NCBI GenBank assembly: GCA_017546455.1
Contig: JAFYWY010000082.1
Coordinates: 1-52,472, forward strand
DNA: 52,472 nucleotides
Direction of reading: 5' to 3'
Source of the DNA: Opitutales bacterium
GTDB lineage: Bacteria; Verrucomicrobiota; Verrucomicrobiia; Opitutales; UBA953
In this document: positions 26,314-33,070 of the stretch, piece after piece
How the letters are laid out: the number at the start of each line of letters is the position of its first letter
Numbering within the stretch: position 1 is the first letter of the stretch
The notes under the pieces: model-generated
The model's database searches: none
What the model was told of the DNA's origin: nothing
Seen by the model: only the letters and a program-made list of their open reading frames with translations
Position numbers and translations under genes: made by a program

Positions 26314-27675
26314 ATGAAGGCTTTCGCGACAGCGTTGTTGGCTACGGGCCTGCTGGCTCTTCCCGCATGGGCGGAAACCGCAGACGCAAAGGCGGCGGCA
26401 GTGGCTGCTCCTTTAGAAAATGCCGCGGGATTTGATGCCCGTTGGGCAGAACTCGTGCCCCGGATCGAGGGCCGCGTCGGGCCGCTCGGCGAACGGGAGG
26501 CGCTTGTGCGTGCTTACGCAGAGGGACTTTGGGCCCGTTCGCGCAATTGGCGCTTGGCGGATGCGCTTTGCCTTGATGCCATCGCGCGTCTTGCGGGAGC
26601 TTACAGCCTGCAACGGGAACCGAATCATGCCGATGCTGCCGGCGAATCCGCGCTTTATACTTTGAGCGGAGACTGCGACGCGGCCCGATCGGCCTATGAG
26701 GCGGTGATTGTCGCGTTTCCGACAACCCTTTTTGCCGCGGAAGCCATGTATCAGCAGTGCGTTATTCTGGCGATGACGCGCCGCTTTGAAGACGCCTTTG
26801 CTCGTATCCGCGCCTTGGTTGAGACCTATCCGGGCTCGGATCGCATTGCCGATGCCCTGACGCAGGGCTACATGATTGCCGAGATGGGCCGCCAGGGCGT
26901 ACGCCCGCGTAAGTTCGGTATGCCGTGGCTGAAAGACCGCAAAGCCGTATTGCGTTTTTACGACGAACTTTATGCGATGGCGCCCCAGTCGGCGATTGCT
27001 CCGCGCGTGCTTTTCCAAAAGGGCGTCTTTGCTTCGGAGATTGCGACGGAAATCTTCGAGAGCGAACGGACGCAAGAGGCGATTGATGCTTTCGAACAGC
27101 TCATCAGCGTGCATCCGGAGTCTCCGCTTGTACCCGAAGCCTATCTGCGCTTGGCGGCAACTTATGAGAGCCTTTGCCCGGGAGCGGATTGGGACCAGGT
27201 GTCCACGCGACGGGCGCTCAATTATTACACCGATTTTTACACGCTCTATCCCGAGCATCCGCAGGCAGAATTCGCGTATAACCGTACGGAAGAGCTGCGT
27301 TCGTTGATTGCTCAGAATCGGCTTTCCGTGGGCGATTTCTATTACGTGCGACGCAACAACATGCGCTCGGCACTTGTCTTTTACAACGAAGCGCTGACGC
27401 ATGCGCCGGATTCTCCCGCTGCCGACGAAGCTCGCCGACGCATTGAAAAAATCCGCCGCGGGGAACGTGCCGAGCTGACTTTCATCGATTGGCTTTTCGG
27501 ACGCTATCCGGCTCCGCGGACGAAAGACTTTGCGGACGCGCCTTCACAGCAATCGCTTGAGGAAATGGGATTCCGTTCTGCGGAATCGCCGGAGCGAGCG
27601 AGTGACTCGGAAGATAAGAAGCCGCCCGTCAACGACTCACGCCGCGTGTTTACCGAACCCGGAGAAGATCTCTAA
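26314..27675 (+). CDS. Exported TPR protein, BamD-like
   Basis: A 453-residue protein. Residues 1-20 are a signal peptide (ATALLATGLLALPAWAE) with no lipobox Cys. Helical tetratricopeptide-type repeats follow: SAYEAVIVAFPTTLFAAEAM, AIDAFEQLISVHPESPLV and YYTDFYTLYPEHPQAEFA. This pattern is typical of the BamD/YfiO outer-membrane assembly family, but the protein is nearly twice as long as E. coli BamD and lacks the lipid anchor. The polar C-terminal tail (about 400-453) looks disordered. Its position between fabH and lptE fits an outer-membrane biogenesis role. A more general TPR scaffold is the alternative. Confidence 0.7.
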   Translation: MKAFATALLATGLLALPAWAETADAKAAAVAAPLENAAGFDARWAELVPRIEGRVGPLGEREALVRAYAEGLWARSRNWRLADALCLDAIARLAGAYSLQREPNHADAAGESALYTLSGDCDAARSAYEAVIVAFPTTLFAAEAMYQQCVILAMTRRFEDAFARIRALVETYPGSDRIADALTQGYMIAEMGRQGVRPRKFGMPWLKDRKAVLRFYDELYAMAPQSAIAPRVLFQKGVFASEIATEIFESERTQEAIDAFEQLISVHPESPLVPEAYLRLAATYESLCPGADWDQVSTRRALNYYTDFYTLYPEHPQAEFAYNRTEELRSLIAQNRLSVGDFYYVRRNNMRSALVFYNEALTHAPDSPAADEARRRIEKIRRGERAELTFIDWLFGRYPAPRTKDFADAPSQQSLEEMGFRSAESPERASDSEDKKPPVNDSRRVFTEPGEDL

Positions 27676-27679
27676 TACT

Positions 27680-28186
27680 ATGCTGAAACGCCTGTTTATC
27701 GTTATTTGCTTGTTTGCGGGAATGCTTTGCTGCGCTTCCTGTTCCTATTCCGTCGGAGGACGCGGGAAACTGCCGTTTTCGACCGTCATGCTCGCGCCCG
27801 TGGAAAATATGACCGATCTGGCGCAGACGCAGGCGACGCTCGCACGCAATATCATCGACCGCCTGAATGATGAGGCCGGCTTGGAAGTCGTTCCCTACAA
27901 CGGGCAGGCCGAATTGACCGTCGTTATCGCAGATGTGACGCGGCGGATTTCTCTGACGAATTCCCGCAATACGGACGTGGCCAGCACGACGACGATGACG
28001 GTGAAACTGAATTGCTCGCTGCGCAATATGCGTACGGGCGAGTACTATTTCCGAAATCGCTCAATCAGCGTCAGCTCCGAAAACTATATGGGCGGTCAAG
28101 CCGGGCTTTTGGAAACGCAGGTTTTCCCGCAACTCGCCCGCGACGCCGCCCGCAAAATCAGAGACGCCGTCGTCGGTGTCTGGTAG
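27680..28186 (+). CDS. lptE: LptE-family LPS assembly lipoprotein
   Basis: A 168-residue protein from the ATG at 27680. A hydrophobic signal with Cys21 in MLCCASCSYSVGG suggests a lipoprotein. The mature part has the LptE-family pattern: LPFSTVMLAPVENMTD, helix ATLARNIIDRLNDEAG, then ELTVVIADVTRRISLTNSR and STTTMTVKLNCSLRNMRTGE, ending in a helix with FPQLARDAARKIRDAVVGVW. LptE plugs the LptD barrel and guides LPS to the outer leaflet. It lies 4 bp after the TPR gene. No lptD is in the window. The call rests on fold-level resemblance. Confidence 0.8.
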   Translation: MLKRLFIVICLFAGMLCCASCSYSVGGRGKLPFSTVMLAPVENMTDLAQTQATLARNIIDRLNDEAGLEVVPYNGQAELTVVIADVTRRISLTNSRNTDVASTTTMTVKLNCSLRNMRTGEYYFRNRSISVSSENYMGGQAGLLETQVFPQLARDAARKIRDAVVGVW

Positions 28187-28252
28187 CTGCCGCCGGTTCG
28201 CGACACGCCTCCGGATACGTGAACTTTCCTACTGTTTTCCTCCGTTTTGTGA

Positions 28253-28280
28253 TTGAAACAGCGCTTCTAAAGCCTTTAAT
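28253..28280 (+). promoter_or_regulatory. Probable promoter of the pilus-like operon
   Basis: TTGAAA (28253-28258), a 16-bp spacer and TTTAAT (28275-28280) lie 44 bp before the ATG at 28325. Confidence 0.5.
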
Positions 28281-28324
28281 TTATGCCAATCAGTTTTCTC
28301 GCAAACCCCTAAATCTTGCCCTTT

Positions 28325-29086
28325 ATGAAAAATCCCTTACGAAAAATCCTCGTACTGTTCTCTGCGTTTGCGGCTCTCGCCGTTTCCGCATTTGCCCAAG
28401 ATGTCGCCGCTAAAGTTCCCGACATTCAGGTGCAAAAAGTTGATTTCAAAGTTGTTCAAATGCCGAATGCCGACCCCGCGTACAAATGGGGCCAAACCAA
28501 GGTGGAATTTAAGGTTAACGCTACTAAAGACTATCTGCCTTCGACCTTCCTGAATAACGTGAAGCTTCGCGTGACCTTGGTTTATGACAAGACGGCGGCT
28601 TCGCTTTCTTCCGAAGGCGCTCCCGGCTCCCGCGCCCGCGGCAGCAAGGGCAAGGCTATGGTTGAAAAGGCGGTTGCAGAAGCCGGCGGCGGACAGGGCG
28701 ATGCCTACACGTACTACCGTGCTGCCGTGACCTTCGCCGCTCTCAAGGTTAACGACGGCAAGAAGGAATTCACGTTCTACATCCCCGGCGAAATCGTTGA
28801 ACGCGACAAGGAAAAGATGTCCGGCAATGCCAAGCCGAAGTTCTATTACATCGAATTCGAATACAACGATATGGTAATCGGAGCCTTCGACGCCGCCGGA
28901 AAGCGCCGTGCCAACTACATCGACCCGCAAATCAAGGAAGTGAAGCACTTCGAACAGCTTTGCAATTGGGCTGACGCTGCGGTTTCGGAAACCAAGGGCA
29001 TCTTCCTGCCTGCGTACCTGACGCCGGGCGGATACGGATTCCTCAAGGCCGCTCCGTCCGTCGTGCGCGACGAAGTCCAACAATAA
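28325..29086 (+). CDS. Secreted Amuc_1102-like protein
   Basis: A 253-residue exported protein. The ATG at 28325 opens the signal peptide (KNPLRKILVLFSAFAALAV, cleaved near AFA-Q); a TTG three codons earlier is less likely. The mature part is beta-rich: VEFKVNATKDYLPSTFLNNV, YYRAAVTFAALKVNDGKKEF and KFYYIEFEYNDMVIGAF. By order and general character it matches Amuc_1102, the first gene of the Akkermansia Amuc_1102-1098 locus, which has been linked to type IV pilus-like assembly. Function is not established by sequence alone. It heads the operon that runs to the secretin gene. Confidence 0.72.
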   Translation: MKNPLRKILVLFSAFAALAVSAFAQDVAAKVPDIQVQKVDFKVVQMPNADPAYKWGQTKVEFKVNATKDYLPSTFLNNVKLRVTLVYDKTAASLSSEGAPGSRARGSKGKAMVEKAVAEAGGGQGDAYTYYRAAVTFAALKVNDGKKEFTFYIPGEIVERDKEKMSGNAKPKFYYIEFEYNDMVIGAFDAAGKRRANYIDPQIKEVKHFEQLCNWADAAVSETKGIFLPAYLTPGGYGFLKAAPSVVRDEVQQ

Positions 29087-29121
29087 TTCTTTTTTTACTT
29101 AAACTCTTCTCGATACGTCCT

Positions 29122-30867
29122 ATGGGCAGTAATGCTACAAAAACTATAATTAACTGCGGGACGACGCAGGTCTCCGTTTCCGTATTTTCTGCGGATTCGG
29201 GGACGCTGGTGCTTGAAAAGCTCGTCGTCGAAAATCTTGTTTATAATTACACGGAAAAAGAGGAGTGGCCGGTTGCAGCGACGAATGCGCTGCGCAATAT
29301 CTTCTCGACGATGAAGCCGAAGGGCGAAATCGTAGTCATTGCTCCCGGACAGCTTCTTTTGACCCGCAACGTTCGCGTCCCGCAGGTTGAAGCTTCGAAG
29401 CGCGAAGGCGTTATCGCGTTCGAAGCCCAAAGCAATTTCCCCTTCCCGCTGGAAGAACTCGTTTGGGGTAGCCAGGTTATCGCTTCCGACGGCGTCGAAG
29501 AAAGCGTCGTTATCTTTGCGCTGAAGCGTACCGAAATCGTACGTTTCACGAACTTGCTCATCAAGGAAGCCAAGCTCGTTCCCGACACGATTCAGCCGGC
29601 AACGAACCTCGACGTTCAGGCCTACCGCTACCTGCTTGCTCAGGGCGGAGAAGATGTCGGCCCGGTTCTCATTGTCAACGTCGGTGCCCACACGACCAAT
29701 CTTACCTTCGTTACCGAAAACGGTTTCGATATCAACAATATCGGTCTCGGCGGGAATTATGTGACGCAGAAGCTCGCCGAAGCGACGGGCGTCGCATTTC
29801 AGGCGGCAGAGCAGAAGAAAATCGCGTATTTCACGGAAACGGCCCGTTTTTCGTACGATGACCCTGTGCCGGCGACGATTCTTGCTGCGGCGGATTCGTT
29901 TATCCGCCGTCTCAGCCAGGATATCACGCGCCGTCTTATCGCGTTCAAGCGTGCTAACGGCGGAGTCGGTCCGAAGAAAATTTTCATTTCCGGCCGTGGC
30001 TCGCTTCTGCCGGATATGGCGAAGAAGCTTGCGGAACTGCAGCGCGTCCCCGTCGAAGTTCTCGACGTGACCCCGCTCCTTTCCTGTGCTTCCGGCGTCG
30101 ATACGGATATGGTCTTCAACGAACGCTTCGAATTGCAGGAAGTGATCGGTGAGGCTTCCGCTCTCGTTATGCCGGGCGTCGAAGGCGTCAACCTCCTTCC
30201 GCCGGAAATCGCCAAGGAACTCGATTTCAAGAAAAAGATGCCCTTCCTGGCACTCGCCGGTATCTTCCTGGCGCTTGCTCCGTGGCCGGTGTGGATGCAC
30301 TTCTCCGATGTCGGTGCGACGCTCGAAAGCGCGCGTGCGGCTCAGGCTAAGCAAATCAAGGTTCTCGAAGACCGCGAAGAGCAACTTACCAAGTTGGACG
30401 AACAGAGCCAGAAGATGAAGGCTTATTTGGACGAAGTGTTCTCCGTGCTCGACAAGCGCTTCCGTTGGAACGACTTCATGGCGGATGGACAGGCCTGCCT
30501 GTCGCGTCTGCAAACACGCACCGCAACCGGCGAAGAAGGCGAAACGATTTTCTCCTCGGACCGCCACATTTGGCTCGATTCGCTGGTTGTACGCCGCTCG
30601 CTCAAGAAAGCGGACGGAGACAATCCCGCGAGCGTCGTTTGCGACGTCGATATCAAATTCGCGATGCTGATTCCGGAAGTTGACGCCGATAATCCGGAAC
30701 ACAATTCCGGGCTCTTCGAAGCGCGTCGCAACCTGATCCTCGAATCGTTGAAGGCGGCTGAATTCGTCGATAAAAGCGTGAAGATCAAGGACAAGCCGGA
30801 CTTCTCCAAGCCGCATTTGCCGACTCTGACGCTCACGCTCCGTATCAAATCCGACAAAGGACTCTAA
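29122..30867 (+). CDS. pilM: PilM-like ATPase fused to a PilN-like membrane segment
   Basis: A 581-residue protein. Residues 1 to about 345 are an actin-like PilM domain, with IINCGTTQVSVSVFSAD, REGVIAFEAQSNFPFPLEE, VNVGAHTTNLTFV and FISGRGSLLPDMAKKL. A single membrane segment follows (about 373-390, MPFLALAGIFLALAPWP). After it comes a coiled coil (about 398-435) and a periplasmic C-terminal domain. In type IV pilus systems PilM is cytoplasmic and binds the tail of PilN; here both parts appear joined in one chain. It is equivalent by position to Amuc_1101. The next gene starts 3 bp after its stop. Confidence 0.82.
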   Translation: MGSNATKTIINCGTTQVSVSVFSADSGTLVLEKLVVENLVYNYTEKEEWPVAATNALRNIFSTMKPKGEIVVIAPGQLLLTRNVRVPQVEASKREGVIAFEAQSNFPFPLEELVWGSQVIASDGVEESVVIFALKRTEIVRFTNLLIKEAKLVPDTIQPATNLDVQAYRYLLAQGGEDVGPVLIVNVGAHTTNLTFVTENGFDINNIGLGGNYVTQKLAEATGVAFQAAEQKKIAYFTETARFSYDDPVPATILAAADSFIRRLSQDITRRLIAFKRANGGVGPKKIFISGRGSLLPDMAKKLAELQRVPVEVLDVTPLLSCASGVDTDMVFNERFELQEVIGEASALVMPGVEGVNLLPPEIAKELDFKKKMPFLALAGIFLALAPWPVWMHFSDVGATLESARAAQAKQIKVLEDREEQLTKLDEQSQKMKAYLDEVFSVLDKRFRWNDFMADGQACLSRLQTRTATGEEGETIFSSDRHIWLDSLVVRRSLKKADGDNPASVVCDVDIKFAMLIPEVDADNPEHNSGLFEARRNLILESLKAAEFVDKSVKIKDKPDFSKPHLPTLTLTLRIKSDKGL

Positions 30868-30870
30868 GCC

Positions 30871-31983
30871 ATGAAGAAAAATTTACCTCTAATCCTGATT
30901 CTGGCTCTCTGCGGAATCGTGTTCGTCGGCGGTCTTGCCGTGACGGTTTCGACCATGCTCGACAACGGGAAGAAAGAAGCGACGATCGAGAAGAATAAAA
31001 AGAAGCTCGATAAGCTGGTGAAACGCAAGACGCTCGCGCTTTCCGAAGAAAACCTCGAGCAGGGTACGGCTTCGATCGATGCCCTGAAAGACTCGATGAA
31101 GGTTCGCGTGGGAACGCTCCTGCAACCCAAGCGCCTTGAAACCTTCTTCAAGGGCGATGCTACGCAGTTCATGTCTCTCCTGACGGAACGCAACCGCGAT
31201 TGGACGCGCCTTTGCGAAGAACAGCGCGTGGAATTGGCTCCGGCTACGCGCGGGTTCGGATTCTCCCGTTACCTCGTAGCGAATGAAAGTGCACCGGCTG
31301 ACAAGCTTGAAAAATTGGATCTCGAAGCCGCCGTCACGGGCGCGCTCCTGAAGACGCTCATCGAGGCCCGCGAAGAAAACGAACGCGAATTGCGCGCCGC
31401 GAACGTGCTCTCCGCCTCGGATACGACCTATCTGAAGCTGATGGCGATGGCGCGTGAAGGCCTCGAACTCTCGCAGGTTCAGCGCCGCTCGCTGCAACGC
31501 GACGAAATCGTCGTGGATGCAATCGCGGAATCCGGTGATACCGGCTTTGTGAAACTCTCGGACGCCGCCTCGAAGGAAGCGAGCTATCTGTCGCTTCGCC
31601 GCGATCGCGCCGTGGATGCCCTTGCGTTCCGCATTGCTTTCGTCGGCGACACCGGCGTGTTGCGTAAGTTTATGCAACGCCTCGAATCTTATCCGATTTA
31701 TGTCCGCGACATTGAAGCGTCGCGCGCTACGCCGGATATGCTTCCTCCGAAAAACACGCCCGCACAGGGGCCGGCAGTCGCCGCACCGGCATCTGCCAAT
31801 CCGTTTGACCTCTTCGGAGCCGGCACGGCCGTTGCCGCAACGGAGCAGGCGAGTGCCCCGCGCGCGCCCGCCCGCCGCGTCATCGTCGAAAATGTGCCGG
31901 AACTGTTCACTGTCACCTTGGAATACATCACGCCGAAGGTGCAGAAGAAGGAAGAAAAGGAAGAGGCTCAAAAATCCGAATAG
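30871..31983 (+). CDS. Amuc_1100-like pilus alignment protein
   Basis: A 370-residue protein with an uncleaved N-terminal membrane helix (PLILILALCGIVFVGGLAV), a coiled coil (about 35-85), and an alpha/beta domain with DALAFRIAFVGDTGVLRKF and FTVTLEYITP. It matches Amuc_1100 of Akkermansia in position and architecture; the Amuc_1100 structure resembles PilN/PilO-type alignment subunits, and that protein is reported to signal through TLR2. This homologue carries an extra Pro/Ala-rich insert (about 290-330) and a charged KKEEKEEAQKSE tail. I infer a structural role between the PilM-PilN fusion and the secretin. Confidence 0.8.
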   Translation: MKKNLPLILILALCGIVFVGGLAVTVSTMLDNGKKEATIEKNKKKLDKLVKRKTLALSEENLEQGTASIDALKDSMKVRVGTLLQPKRLETFFKGDATQFMSLLTERNRDWTRLCEEQRVELAPATRGFGFSRYLVANESAPADKLEKLDLEAAVTGALLKTLIEAREENERELRAANVLSASDTTYLKLMAMAREGLELSQVQRRSLQRDEIVVDAIAESGDTGFVKLSDAASKEASYLSLRRDRAVDALAFRIAFVGDTGVLRKFMQRLESYPIYVRDIEASRATPDMLPPKNTPAQGPAVAAPASANPFDLFGAGTAVAATEQASAPRAPARRVIVENVPELFTVTLEYITPKVQKKEEKEEAQKSE

Positions 31984-31995
31984 AAAGTTTTCACA

Positions 31996-33006
31996 ATGAA
32001 GCATTACGATAAGATTGTTTTTATTTTGGGTTTGGTTGCCTGCCTCGCCGGTTTCGGGGTTTATCTCGGAATGAAGCCGGCCGCCAAATCGGGAAGCAAC
32101 CTGAAGCCCACGGGTGCCGTCTTCGCCGAATGGAAGGATGACAAGTCTTTTGCCGCAGCTCCCGAAAAATGGAATACGCCGAGCCTGGATATGGAAACGG
32201 GATGGAACTACGACCTGTTCTCCACGCCGGAAACGACTTGGCTTTCCGGGGAAAAGAAGTATATCGCCAAAGAATTGCCCGTCCCGCCGGAAGAACCTTT
32301 CGGAATCAGCCTCGTGTCGATGGAAAATCCGCTTTCCCGTCTGCGCGTCGCTGCCTGTTCCTCCGACGTGCCGCCGCGCCGCGTTAAAAATGCCGACGGG
32401 AAGGGAACCGCTTTCCAGACCTTCGTAAAGTTCGCCGACCCCAAGGGCGGAGAAGCTTCCGTGGACTTCCGCCGTATTGCGGGTGTCAAAATGAGCAAGG
32501 AGGAACTCGAGGGACGTACGATTATTTCCTTGACTCCGCGCCGCCCTGCAGAAATCGCCGGCCAAAACGTCGCTCTGAAGGATTTCAAGATCGTTCGCGG
32601 CGAAAGCGAAAGCGGTGACGGTACGTTCTATACGAAGTATATGGCGACCTTTGTTGACCATGCCGACAAGGATAAGGAGTTCCGCGCGCTCGAAGAATTC
32701 ATCCGCGACTCCTCCCGCGTCGAAGCGGTGTTCCGCGACGAGTTTTCTTCTCGCGAATGGCGCTATCGTGAAACCTTTGTCGCCGGGGCGGAAAAGCCCG
32801 AGGTCGAACTCATGACGCGCGAATCCTCCGCAGAGCCGTGGGTTTCCCTCGGAAATGAGCCTTCTTTCCAGTCAGGAAGTGCAACTTATTTTGTCAAAAT
32901 TGTTGACATTTCCGCTCAACAGGCAACAATAACCAAACAATCGGAGTCTAACGGCAAATCGAAGCGCCCCAAGGTTCGCCAAGTTGTTTTAGACCTCGCA
33001 CGTTAA
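31996..33006 (+). CDS. Amuc_1099-like membrane-anchored periplasmic protein
   Basis: A 336-residue protein with an N-terminal membrane helix (KIVFILGLVACLAGFGVYLG), a polar linker, and two beta-rich regions (about 120-220 and 260-336), the last ending SKRPKVRQVVLDLAR. No named domain is recognised. It sits between the Amuc_1100-like gene and the secretin, as Amuc_1099 does, and may play a PilP-like part linking inner-membrane subunits to the secretin. It starts 12 bp after its neighbour's stop. Confidence 0.68.
   Translation: MKHYDKIVFILGLVACLAGFGVYLGMKPAAKSGSNLKPTGAVFAEWKDDKSFAAAPEKWNTPSLDMETGWNYDLFSTPETTWLSGEKKYIAKELPVPPEEPFGISLVSMENPLSRLRVAACSSDVPPRRVKNADGKGTAFQTFVKFADPKGGEASVDFRRIAGVKMSKEELEGRTIISLTPRRPAEIAGQNVALKDFKIVRGESESGDGTFYTKYMATFVDHADKDKEFRALEEFIRDSSRVEAVFRDEFSSREWRYRETFVAGAEKPEVELMTRESSAEPWVSLGNEPSFQSGSATYFVKIVDISAQQATITKQSESNGKSKRPKVRQVVLDLAR
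32903..32930 (+). promoter_or_regulatory. Possible internal promoter before the secretin gene
   Basis: TTGACA (32903-32908), a 16-bp spacer and AACAAT (32925-32930) fall in the last codons of the Amuc_1099-like gene, about 140 bp upstream of the secretin ATG. It could allow extra secretin synthesis; chance occurrence in coding sequence is possible. Confidence 0.25.
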
Positions 33007-33070
33007 TTTAACCCGAAATTTCAACCAGACCCCAGCTCTGATATAACCACTTAACTCGAATTGGCCCCGC

